Shown here in pieces: positions 45,573 through 53,731 of a DNA stretch of 64,000 nt (position 1 is the stretch's first letter; each line of letters opens with the position of its first letter). Source of the DNA: Parablautia sp. Marseille-Q6255. Lineage in GTDB: Bacteria > Bacillota > Clostridia > Lachnospirales > Lachnospiraceae. Location: the NCBI RefSeq assembly GCF_951230155.1, contig NZ_CATNVD010000011.1:1-64000 (forward strand). The letters are read 5' to 3'. Made by a program: the position numbers and the translations under genes. The notes under the pieces are model-generated. The model did not search any database. It was not told the origin of the DNA and saw only the letters and a list, made by a program, of their open reading frames with translations.

Positions 45573-46030
45573 TGGCAGTTGTGCGTAAAGGAATAAAAAT
45601 ATCAGGGGCATGCCTGTTTCTGATCTATATGGTATGCCTCATTTACTTTCTGTTTTTTGCAGAGGAGTATGGACGCGGAGCAGGTGTGGCTTACGCGTAT
45701 AATCTCGAACCATTCCGGGAGATCAGAAGGTTTTTGAATTATTGGGAGATTCTGGGCGCCCGCGCAGTATTTCTCAATCTGGCGGGCAATGTGATCGGGT
45801 TTATGCCGTTTGGCGCACTTTTGCCGATCCTGGCAAGAGGTGCGAGAAAGACATGGAAGATCACGCTGCTCAGTTTTGAGGTAAGCGCTCTGGTCGAGGT
45901 TTCACAGCTCATATTCCGCGTGGGCTGTTTTGATGTAGATGACATGATCCTCAACACGCTGGGCGGTATGCTGGGCTATCTCGTATTTTGGATCGTGAGC
46001 AGATGTTACCTGAAGATAGAGGCACGGTAG
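45572..46030 (+). CDS. VanZ-family membrane protein
   Basis: A 152-residue protein with four hydrophobic segments and the VanZ signatures NLAGNVIGFMPFGALLP and DVDDMILNTLGG. VanZ was first linked to low-level teicoplanin resistance; most homologues have unknown housekeeping roles. It is translationally coupled to the small protein upstream. Confidence 0.85.
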   Translation: MAVVRKGIKISGACLFLIYMVCLIYFLFFAEEYGRGAGVAYAYNLEPFREIRRFLNYWEILGARAVFLNLAGNVIGFMPFGALLPILARGARKTWKITLLSFEVSALVEVSQLIFRVGCFDVDDMILNTLGGMLGYLVFWIVSRCYLKIEAR

Positions 46031-46051
46031 TGCAGACAGAAGGAGGAAGCG

Positions 46052-46375
46052 ATGGCGAAGCGTCAGGCATATTCATTTGTGGAGAAAAAATATTCGTCGA
46101 ACAGTGTCGTATCGGCAGTGCTTAGCACAGGATCTGTTCTGGTACTGCTGATTCTCCTTTTTGTTTCCTTTCTGATGAAGGGAAGCGTGGGCGCCTGGAT
46201 CGGCGCACTGGGATTTACGGGTATTGTGATGGCGTTTGCGGGACTGAGGTATGGATTCCTTGGATTTAAGGATGAATGCAAATCGTATTTTTGCAGCAAG
46301 CTTGGAACGATACTGGGAACGGTAGCGATTGCAGGCTGGTTTTTCATTGTCTGTATCGGGCTCGTAAATATGTGA
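46052..46375 (+). CDS. Small membrane protein, DUF6142-like
   Basis: A 107-residue protein with three predicted helices (VLVLLILLFVSFLMKG, ALGFTGIVMAFAGL and TILGTVAIAGWFFIVCIG). AGAAGGAGG precedes it. It sits 13 bp before a large M29 peptidase gene, a pairing that suggests co-transcription. I recognise only a general similarity to DUF6142 proteins; function is unknown. Confidence 0.7.
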   Translation: MAKRQAYSFVEKKYSSNSVVSAVLSTGSVLVLLILLFVSFLMKGSVGAWIGALGFTGIVMAFAGLRYGFLGFKDECKSYFCSKLGTILGTVAIAGWFFIVCIGLVNM

Positions 46376-46388
46376 TGGGAGGAAGACC

Positions 46389-48458
46389 ATGGAACAGAAA
46401 AATGAAAAGGAAGTGTATGTAAAGGAGCGGTACGTTCTCGCAATGGAGCGGGTCCACAGGATCTGCGAAGAAGAGACGGTCCCCGCGCCTTTTTGTATTT
46501 TTTTCAGAAAAACAGCACAGTTTCTTGTGCAGATGGAGGATCTGAAGCGACGTATTGATTCCGGGGAGACAGCCGCATATACGCTGGAGCAGTGGGAGGA
46601 GCTGAATGAAGCGCTTTACCATGACATCCTTCCGGCTCAGTACGGGGAGAGCTTTGGCAATCCGGCGTACGCAGTGGCGCAGCTTGGAGAGGTACATGGA
46701 CGTATCCTGAGCTTTCTGTATACGGAGCTTCGGGGGATGATCGTTTACTGCTTTGAGAAGCGGCTCGAGGAGATAACCGTTTTGCTGGAGCTGTTTATTG
46801 AGATTTACAATTGCTTTGAGCAGGAAGAGCTTCCGGAGTACAAGCAGATCCAGCAGATCGTATACTGGTTTGTCAGCGACTACAGTGACCTCTTTGTCAC
46901 GTACCATACACGGGAGGTGGCAGATCCGTCTCTTGATTTTGCGACAAGGATCATCATGGAGTCCGATCTGACTGATCTCAGATATCTGTATCAGTACGGA
47001 GAATACGTCTCAGAAAATGAAAAGAAGATGGCAGCATTTTTGAACACGCTCCCGGAGGAGGAGATCGCTGCGATGGCGGATACTTATACAGAAGGATATC
47101 GCATCGGCTTTGTGGTCGGAGGAAAGGATCTTTCTATTAAAAAGACGGTCAATATCCGGTATCGCTTAGGCTTTGAGCGGATGATCCGCCAGGCGATCCG
47201 AAATTTTGAGAAGATGGGACTGAGGCCGGTCATTTACAGAGCGGCGGTCAGCACCGTAAACAAGCATCATCATATGAGGATCGGCTATACCGGGGCAGTG
47301 CCGAACAAGCAGTTTGATTATGACCACAGGGCGGATGAGGCGATCTATCTGGACCGGAAGTTTATCGAGCGCAAGCTTGGCGTGATGCGCACTGCATGTG
47401 AGAAATACCGTGAGCTTGGAAAGGTGCATGGAGGACCGGCTGTAGTCGAGGTCTTTGGCGAAAAACCGTTTGTGCCGCAGTCGAAGCCGGAAGCGTATCA
47501 TCTTTCTGAAAAGCAGCAGAAGCTTTCTGTTGCGGCAGCAAATGAATCTGTGCAGATCTCGAATCAATATATAATAGGAAAAGAGAGAAGCTTTACGATC
47601 ATTGCTTTTCCGGTGCCGGAGATCGGGGCGCAGTTTGAAGATATTTTCCGCGAAACGGTAAAGATCAATACGCTGGATTATGAGCAGTACCGCAGGCTGC
47701 AGCAGGTGATGATCGATGTGCTTGATCAGGCGGTGTCTGTACATATCAGAGGAAAAGACGGGAACCAGACGGAGCTTGACGTATCGCTGCGGGCGCTTGC
47801 TGATCCGAAGAGGGAGACGCTGTTTGAAAACTGTGTGGCAGATGTCAATATTCCGGTCGGAGAGGTATTCACCTCGCCGCGGCTTGCAGGCACGACAGGC
47901 AGACTGCATGTCAAACAGGTCTATCTGGGAGAACTGAGCTACGAAAATCTGACGATTGATTTTGAAGACGGTATGATCCGGGATTATATGTGCAGCAATT
48001 TTGATACGCCGCAGGAAAACCGGGCATATATTGCAGAAAATGTGCTGTTTCATCATGAGAGCCTTCCGCTTGGCGAGTTTGCGATCGGAACCAATACGAC
48101 CGCTTACCGGATGGCAAAAACGTATCAGGTGGCGGACAAGCTTCCGATCCTGATCGCAGAAAAGATGGGGCCGCATTTTGCAGTCGGAGATACGTGCTAC
48201 AGCTGGCAGGAGGATACACCGGTCTACAATCCGGACGGAAAGGAGATCATTGCCCGTGATAATGAGGTGTCGCTTCTGCGAAAAGAGGATCCGGCAAAGG
48301 CGTACTTCGGGTGCCATACCGATATTACGATCCCGTATGATGAGCTGGGGCAGATCGAGGCAGTGCATGCAGACGGAAGCCGTACCACGATCATCGAAAA
48401 CGGCAGATTTGTACTTCCGGGGACGGAAGTGCTCAATGTGCCTCTGGATGAGGAATAA
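46389..48458 (+). CDS. M29-family metalloaminopeptidase with long N-terminal extension
   Basis: A 689-residue protein whose C-terminal 400 residues carry M29 (AmpS/PepS/aminopeptidase T) metal motifs: NIPVGEVFTSP, LGEFAIGTN, GPHFAVGD and CHTDITIPYDE. Known M29 enzymes are about 370-415 residues, so the first 300 residues are extra. They are largely helical and acidic and I do not recognise a domain. The enzyme would trim N-terminal residues from peptides in the cytoplasm. The extension may confer oligomerisation or substrate gating. Confidence 0.8.
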   Translation: MEQKNEKEVYVKERYVLAMERVHRICEEETVPAPFCIFFRKTAQFLVQMEDLKRRIDSGETAAYTLEQWEELNEALYHDILPAQYGESFGNPAYAVAQLGEVHGRILSFLYTELRGMIVYCFEKRLEEITVLLELFIEIYNCFEQEELPEYKQIQQIVYWFVSDYSDLFVTYHTREVADPSLDFATRIIMESDLTDLRYLYQYGEYVSENEKKMAAFLNTLPEEEIAAMADTYTEGYRIGFVVGGKDLSIKKTVNIRYRLGFERMIRQAIRNFEKMGLRPVIYRAAVSTVNKHHHMRIGYTGAVPNKQFDYDHRADEAIYLDRKFIERKLGVMRTACEKYRELGKVHGGPAVVEVFGEKPFVPQSKPEAYHLSEKQQKLSVAAANESVQISNQYIIGKERSFTIIAFPVPEIGAQFEDIFRETVKINTLDYEQYRRLQQVMIDVLDQAVSVHIRGKDGNQTELDVSLRALADPKRETLFENCVADVNIPVGEVFTSPRLAGTTGRLHVKQVYLGELSYENLTIDFEDGMIRDYMCSNFDTPQENRAYIAENVLFHHESLPLGEFAIGTNTTAYRMAKTYQVADKLPILIAEKMGPHFAVGDTCYSWQEDTPVYNPDGKEIIARDNEVSLLRKEDPAKAYFGCHTDITIPYDELGQIEAVHADGSRTTIIENGRFVLPGTEVLNVPLDEE

Positions 48459-48501
48459 AAGCCGCGGATTTTCATACTTTCAAAAAAAAGCTCGGCTCCC
48501 A

Positions 48502-48530
48502 TTGACAAGGCAGAGATTAGTGGGTAGAAT
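48502..48530 (+). promoter_or_regulatory. Promoter of the pur operon
   Basis: TTGACA (48502-48507) and TAGAAT (48525-48530), 17-bp spacer, about 50 bases before purE. The leader is too short for a purine riboswitch and no guanine-aptamer core is seen. Confidence 0.75.
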
Positions 48531-48582
48531 TTAAAAGCAGCATTTTTAACCTATATACGATAGAAGAAAAGGAGAAAATACT

Positions 48583-49089
48583 ATGGCAAAAGTAGGGATT
48601 GTTATGGGCAGCGATTCAGATATGCCTGTAATGAGCAAGGCAGCGGATATGTTGGAAAAGTTCGGCATTGATTATGAGATGACCATCATCTCTGCACACA
48701 GAGAGCCGGATGTATTTTTTGAATATGCAAAGACTGCAGAGGAAAGAGGCCTGCAGGTGATCATTGCCGGAGCCGGAATGGCAGCTCATCTGCCGGGCAT
48801 GTGCGCGGCAATCTTCCCGATGCCGGTCATCGGCATTCCGATGCACACGACTTCTCTGGGCGGAAGAGATTCTCTGTATTCGATCGTCCAGATGCCGTCC
48901 GGTATCCCGGTAGCTACAGTAGCGATAAACGGCGGTGCGAATGCAGGTATCCTCGCAGCGAAGATTCTTGCCACATCAGATCCGGAGCTTTTACAGAAGG
49001 TAAAGGATTATGCGGCAGAGCTGAAAGAGCAGGTAGTGGCAAAGGACGCGAAGCTTCAGGAAGTCGGATATAAAAATTACACGAAATAA
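48583..49089 (+). CDS. purE: N5-carboxyaminoimidazole ribonucleotide mutase
   Basis: A 168-residue PurE with GSDSDMPVMSKA, SAHREPD and the AGAGMAAHLPGMCA block. It forms CAIR for purine synthesis. First gene of a purE-purM-purN-purD transcript; AAAAGGAG precedes the start. Confidence 0.95.
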   Translation: MAKVGIVMGSDSDMPVMSKAADMLEKFGIDYEMTIISAHREPDVFFEYAKTAEERGLQVIIAGAGMAAHLPGMCAAIFPMPVIGIPMHTTSLGGRDSLYSIVQMPSGIPVATVAINGGANAGILAAKILATSDPELLQKVKDYAAELKEQVVAKDAKLQEVGYKNYTK

Positions 49090-49119
49090 CAATCATGTCG
49101 CACATTACGGAGGAGAACG

Positions 49120-50145
49120 ATGGATTACAAGAAGGCTGGAGTAGATATCGAAGCAGGCTACAGATCAGTGGAGCTGATGAAGGAGCACGTAAAGAAAACA
49201 ATGCGTGAGGAAGTGCTTGGAGGACTCGGTGGTTTTTCGGGCGCATTTTCTCTGGCAAAGATCAAGGAGATGGAAGAGCCGGTGCTGCTGTCCGGTACGG
49301 ACGGCTGCGGGACAAAGGTCAAGCTGGCAATGATCATGGATAAGCATGATACGATCGGTATCGACGCAGTGGCAATGTGTGTCAATGACATTGCGTGCGC
49401 AGGCGGAGAACCGCTGTTTTTCCTGGATTATATCGCATGTGGCAAAAACTATCCGGAAAAGATCGCTTCTATCGTAAGCGGAGTCGCAGAAGGCTGTCTG
49501 CAGTCGGAGGCGGCGCTGATCGGCGGCGAGACGGCGGAGCATCCGGGACTGATGCCGGAGGAGGATTATGACCTGGCCGGTTTCGCGGTAGGTGTGTGCG
49601 ACAAAAAGGACATGATCACAGGCGAGAGCTTAAAAGAAGGCGATGTGCTGATCGGTATGGCTTCTACAGGCGTACACAGCAATGGATTTTCACTTGTCAG
49701 AAAGGTATTTGATATGACAAGAGAGTCTCTGGATACGTATTATGAGGAGCTGGGAACGACTCTGGGCGAGGCGCTGCTCGCGCCGACCAGGATCTACGTG
49801 AAGGCGCTCAAAAATATCAGGAATGCAGGCGTTACTGTGAAGGCGTGCAGCCATATCACAGGCGGCGGCTTCTATGAGAATGTACCGCGGATGTTAAAGG
49901 ACGGCGTGCATGCAGTGATCCGTAAGGACAGCTATCCGGTACCTCCGATCTTTACCCTTCTGGCAAAAAAAGGCGATGTAGAGGAAAAGATGATGTATAA
50001 CACCTACAATATGGGAATCGGTATGATCGTGGCAGTCGATCCGGCGGATGCAGATAAAGCAATGGAAGCGATAAAGGCGGCAGGCGATACCCCGTATGTG
50101 ATCGGTGAGATCAAAGCAGGAGAAAAGGGAGTGACCTTATGCTGA
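49120..50145 (+). CDS. purM: Phosphoribosylformylglycinamidine cyclo-ligase
   Basis: A 341-residue PurM (AIR synthase) with the Gly-rich SGTDGCGTKVKLAM, GGETAEHPGLM and ITGGGFYENVPRML motifs. It closes the imidazole ring of AIR with ATP. Its end overlaps purN by 7 bp. Confidence 0.95.
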   Translation: MDYKKAGVDIEAGYRSVELMKEHVKKTMREEVLGGLGGFSGAFSLAKIKEMEEPVLLSGTDGCGTKVKLAMIMDKHDTIGIDAVAMCVNDIACAGGEPLFFLDYIACGKNYPEKIASIVSGVAEGCLQSEAALIGGETAEHPGLMPEEDYDLAGFAVGVCDKKDMITGESLKEGDVLIGMASTGVHSNGFSLVRKVFDMTRESLDTYYEELGTTLGEALLAPTRIYVKALKNIRNAGVTVKACSHITGGGFYENVPRMLKDGVHAVIRKDSYPVPPIFTLLAKKGDVEEKMMYNTYNMGIGMIVAVDPADADKAMEAIKAAGDTPYVIGEIKAGEKGVTLC

Positions 50146-50825
50146 AACTTGCCGTGATGGTGTCCGGCGGGGGCACGAATCTTCAGGCGATCCTCGATGC
50201 GATCGACAGTGGAAGCATTAGAAATGCCCGGGTCGTAAAGGTGATCAGCAACAGCCGCACCGCTTATGCGCTGGAGCGCGCGAAAAAGGCAGGGATCTGT
50301 ACACAGTGCATTACAAGAAAGGATTATCCGCAGGCGCAGCAGTTCGATGAGGCGCTGTTGTCGGCGCTGCAGGAATGTGAGGCAGATCTTGTCGTGCTGG
50401 CAGGATGCCTTGTCGTTATCCCGCAGATCGTGGTGGATGCCTTTGAAAACCGCATTATCAATATCCATCCGGCGCTGATCCCGGCATTTTGCGGGACGGG
50501 CTATTATGGGCTGGGCGTACATGAGGCGGCTCTGGCGCGCGGAGTCAGGGTGACAGGCGCGACGGTGCATTTTGTGGACGGCGGTACGGATACGGGACCG
50601 ATCATTTTACAAAAGGCAGTGGAGGTGCTGGAGGGCGATACGCCGGAGGTACTCCAAAGACGTGTCATGGAGCAGGCGGAATGGGTGATCCTGCCGCGGG
50701 CGATCGACCTGATCGCAAATGGACGCGTCACAGTTTCACAGGGAAAAGTACATATTCAGGCAGAGAGCACAGCATCACAGAAAAGCATGGACGGCTGTGA
50801 GAAGCGGACGGAGGAAGAAAAATGA
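50139..50825 (+). CDS. purN: Phosphoribosylglycinamide formyltransferase
   Basis: A 228-residue PurN using 10-formyl-THF, with the start MVSGGGTNLQAILDAI and the active-site IHPALIPAFCGTGYYG. The usual HPSLLP core is varied (HPALIP), which is common. It overlaps both purM and purD (4 bp), so translation is tightly coupled. Confidence 0.94.
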   Translation: MLKLAVMVSGGGTNLQAILDAIDSGSIRNARVVKVISNSRTAYALERAKKAGICTQCITRKDYPQAQQFDEALLSALQECEADLVVLAGCLVVIPQIVVDAFENRIINIHPALIPAFCGTGYYGLGVHEAALARGVRVTGATVHFVDGGTDTGPIILQKAVEVLEGDTPEVLQRRVMEQAEWVILPRAIDLIANGRVTVSQGKVHIQAESTASQKSMDGCEKRTEEEK

Positions 50826-52096
50826 AAGTATTGATTGTCGGAAGCGGCGGAAGAGAGCATGCGATCGCATGGAAGGTGGCGCAGAGCCCGAAGGTAGAGG
50901 AGATCTACTGCGCACCGGGAAATGCCGGTATTGCGGAGTATGCGCAGTGTGTGCCGATCGGTGCGATGGAATTTGACGCGCTTGCTGCTTTTGCAAAGGA
51001 GCATGAGATCGGGCTTACGATAGTAGGAATGGATGATCCGCTTGTCGGAGGCATTGTGGATGTGTTCGAGGCAGAGGGACTGCGTGTGTTCGGACCGAGA
51101 AAAAACGCAGCGATTCTCGAAGGTTCCAAGGCATTTTCCAAGGATCTGATGAAGAAATACCATATTCCTACGGCAGCATATGAGAATTTTACAGATGCCG
51201 GCGCAGCGCTTGCGTATCTGAAAACAGCCAGATACCCGATCGTATTAAAGGCAGACGGACTGGCGCTTGGAAAGGGCGTCCTGATCTGCAATACATACGA
51301 GGAGGCGCAGGAGGGCGTCCGTGAGATCATGACAGACCGGAAATTCGGCGCTGCGGGGAACTGCATGGTCATCGAGGAGTTTATGACAGGCCGCGAGGTA
51401 TCTGTACTGTCCTTCGTGGATGGAAAGACGATCCAGACCATGACATCGGCGCAGGATCACAAGCGTGCAGGCGATGGTGACACCGGGTTAAATACAGGCG
51501 GTATGGGAACCTTCTCCCCGAGTCCGTTTTATACAGATGAGGTAGATGCGTTCTGCCGCAAGTATATTTATCAGCCGACGGTAGACGCGATGGCAGCCGA
51601 GGGCAGACCGTTTCAGGGGATCATCTTTTTCGGTCTGATGCTCACACCGGAGGGTCCGAAGGTGCTGGAATACAATGCGCGGTTTGGAGATCCGGAGGCG
51701 CAGGTAGTGCTTCCGCGTATGAAAAATGATATCATAGAAGTGATAGAGGCCTGCATTGACGGCACACTGGATCAGATCGATCTGGAGTTTGAGGATAATG
51801 CGGCTGTCTGCGTGGTGCTGGCGTCAGACGGTTATCCGGTCAGCTATGAAAAGGGGTATCCGATCAGAGGACTGGATGCGTTTAAGGACAGAGACGGCTA
51901 CTACGTCTTTCATGCAGGGACAGCAAAGCGCGGAGAGGACATCGTGACCAATGGCGGACGTGTGCTCGGAGTGACGGCGACCGGAAAGGATTTAAAGGAC
52001 GCCCGCAGGAATGCGTACGAAGCAGTGCAGTGGGTAGAATTCGAAAATAAATATTACAGAAATGATATCGGCAAGGCAATCGATGAAGCAAAATGA
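50822..52096 (+). CDS. purD: Phosphoribosylamine-glycine ligase
   Basis: A 424-residue ATP-grasp ligase (GAR synthetase), with LIVGSGGREHAIAWK at the N-terminus, VLKADGLALGKGV in the ATP-grasp domain and LEYNARFGDPEAQ for the metal site. It makes GAR, the substrate of PurN. Its end is 28 bp before a membrane-protein gene. Confidence 0.95.
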   Translation: MKVLIVGSGGREHAIAWKVAQSPKVEEIYCAPGNAGIAEYAQCVPIGAMEFDALAAFAKEHEIGLTIVGMDDPLVGGIVDVFEAEGLRVFGPRKNAAILEGSKAFSKDLMKKYHIPTAAYENFTDAGAALAYLKTARYPIVLKADGLALGKGVLICNTYEEAQEGVREIMTDRKFGAAGNCMVIEEFMTGREVSVLSFVDGKTIQTMTSAQDHKRAGDGDTGLNTGGMGTFSPSPFYTDEVDAFCRKYIYQPTVDAMAAEGRPFQGIIFFGLMLTPEGPKVLEYNARFGDPEAQVVLPRMKNDIIEVIEACIDGTLDQIDLEFEDNAAVCVVLASDGYPVSYEKGYPIRGLDAFKDRDGYYVFHAGTAKRGEDIVTNGGRVLGVTATGKDLKDARRNAYEAVQWVEFENKYYRNDIGKAIDEAK

Positions 52097-52124
52097 TCGG
52101 CTGCCGCAGCAAAAGGAGAAAAGA

Positions 52125-53147
52125 ATGAGCAGTAAGAGATACAGTTGGAGCGCAGCTTTGCTGCTGGTAATGATGTTGGTATGGGGATTTTGTACCGGTG
52201 TATCGGCGGAGGATCTTTCAAATGATAACTCTCTGGCATCCCTCGGAATCCTGACAGAAGGCGCGCAGGTGTCTCCGGAGTTTTCTTATGGTACGACAGA
52301 ATATGACGTGACGGTGCCGGCAGGGACAACGACATTAGAGCTTGATCCGGTCCCCTCCCATGAAAATGCATGGATCGTGGATATCACAGGGACGGAGCTG
52401 ACGGACGGACAGGCGACGGTGGAGATCATCGTCTCCGCAGAGAGCGGAGAGCAGTTCCCGTACTATCTGCATGTCACAGAGGAGGCCACAGCGGCAGGCG
52501 CAGCCGAAACACAGCCGCAGGAACAGACGGAGGCGCAGACTGAGCCGCAGACGGAGACAGAGCCGCAGACCGAGGATCCACGCTATGTGAAGGTGGACAG
52601 AAACTCTCTTCAGGAGGCAGAAAACACGATCTCGGCACTTAAATCTGAGACAAGCAGCTACCGTGACCGCGTAGGGATCCTGATGAAGATCCTGTATGGG
52701 CTGATCGCTTTTTGTGTTGTTCTGCTCTTTATCGTGATCAATCTCGTGCTGAAGAAAAAGGATCTGAAAGCGGAGCTGGAGGATTACCGCAGTCTTGGAT
52801 ATCCGGCGCAGAGCGCTGCGGATTATTCCAATGGGCAGGATTATCATGGACAGGCGTATGCCGATGACCAGAGCTATGACAGCCGGCAGGAGAGCGCCTG
52901 CGATGTACAGCAGGATAGTATGCAGTATGAAGCTTTGCAGTATGAAGCGCCGCAGTATGAGGCGCCGCAGGATGCGGCCCAGGCGGATGATCCGACTACT
53001 GTACCAAAGCCGTCAAAGGCGAAAAAGCAGAAAAAGAAAATGCCGGAATATCAGGAACCGCAGCAGCCCGAATATACGTATCAGCAGCCGGAGCGGAAAG
53101 AGGGCGGCAAGGATAAAAATGTCGAGGTCACAATGATCGACCTGTAA
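52125..53147 (+). CDS. Membrane-anchored cadherin-like beta-sandwich protein
   Basis: A 340-residue protein with a signal peptide, a cadherin-like beta-sandwich domain (NSLASLGILTEGAQVSPEFS, then YDVTVPAGTTTLELDP), and a Gln/Thr/Glu-rich linker. A transmembrane helix (LIAFCVVLLFIVINLVL) and a Tyr/Gln/Glu/Lys-rich cytoplasmic tail of about 125 residues follow. The tail has short YEAxQ/P repeats (QYEALQYEAPQYEAP). The start at 52125 follows AAAAGGAG. Function is unknown; the layout suits a surface sensor or anchor. It follows purD but need not be related to purines. Confidence 0.75.
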   Translation: MSSKRYSWSAALLLVMMLVWGFCTGVSAEDLSNDNSLASLGILTEGAQVSPEFSYGTTEYDVTVPAGTTTLELDPVPSHENAWIVDITGTELTDGQATVEIIVSAESGEQFPYYLHVTEEATAAGAAETQPQEQTEAQTEPQTETEPQTEDPRYVKVDRNSLQEAENTISALKSETSSYRDRVGILMKILYGLIAFCVVLLFIVINLVLKKKDLKAELEDYRSLGYPAQSAADYSNGQDYHGQAYADDQSYDSRQESACDVQQDSMQYEALQYEAPQYEAPQDAAQADDPTTVPKPSKAKKQKKKMPEYQEPQQPEYTYQQPERKEGGKDKNVEVTMIDL

Positions 53148-53177
53148 AAACAAAACAGAAAAACAGACAGCAAAGGG

Positions 53178-53240
53178 ACTGCCCGGGCATCGGATAAAAG
53201 GAATGACAAGGATTCCAGGATCTGTATGCTCCGGGCAGTC
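53178..53240. other. Long stem-loop after the cadherin-like gene
   Basis: GACTGCCCGG (53178-53187) pairs with CCGGGCAGTC (53231-53240); the 43-nt loop contains a smaller GGAAT/ATTCC hairpin. No clear T-run follows, so it may be a weak terminator or an RNA stabiliser. Confidence 0.5.
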
Positions 53241-53293
53241 TGATATTTAGGACCGCACGGCGGCAGGCGAAAACACGGGATCTGCATGTGCGC

Positions 53294-53322
53294 TTGACAG
53301 TCTCAGAGTGCTGTTATATGAT
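53294..53322 (+). promoter_or_regulatory. Promoter of the GntR-clpC operon
   Basis: TTGACA (53294-53299) and TATGAT (53317-53322) with a 17-bp spacer. No CtsR heptad (GGTCAAA) or CIRCE repeat is seen nearby. Confidence 0.75.
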
Positions 53323-53347
53323 AGGTGTCACAAAGGAGGGAACAGGC

Positions 53348-53731
53348 ATGGTGATTGAGATAGATTTTCAAAGTGATGAGGCGATCTACATGCAGCTTAG
53401 AAACCAGATCATTATCGGGATCGCAGCCTCAGTGATCCATGAGGGAGATCCACTTCCCTCTGTACGGCAGCTTGCCGGAGATATCGGCATCAATATGCAT
53501 ACCGTAAATAAGGCGTACTCTGTGCTGCGCCAGGAGGGCTTTGTGACGATCGACCGGAGGAAGGGCGCAGTGATCGCTCTGGACGCGAACAAGCTCCAGG
53601 CGGTCAATGAGATACGGCAGAATATGCGGGTGGTCCTCGCAAAGGGGATCTGCAAAAATATTTCACGGGCAGAAATACATGAACTGGTAGACGAGACCTA
53701 CGACGAATACGGACAAGTGGAGGAAATTTAA
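53348..53731 (+). CDS. YtrA-subfamily GntR regulator
   Basis: A 127-residue repressor of the short GntR (YtrA) type: winged-helix DNA-binding region with PLPSVRQLAGDIGINMHTVNKAY and a C-terminal helical tail lacking a large effector domain. The ATG at 53348 follows AAAGGAGGG. Its stop overlaps the clpC start (TAATG), so the two are translated together. It probably autoregulates its promoter and hence clpC, taking the place of CtsR. Confidence 0.9.
   Translation: MVIEIDFQSDEAIYMQLRNQIIIGIAASVIHEGDPLPSVRQLAGDIGINMHTVNKAYSVLRQEGFVTIDRRKGAVIALDANKLQAVNEIRQNMRVVLAKGICKNISRAEIHELVDETYDEYGQVEEI

Noticed and set aside
47166-48368. 400-codon minus-strand frame inside the M29 gene
   Set aside because: It is a shadow of the M29 coding frame; no promoter, ribosome site or recognisable domain.
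48459-48582. Purine riboswitch before purE
   Set aside because: The leader after the predicted start is only about 50 nt and has no aptamer core.
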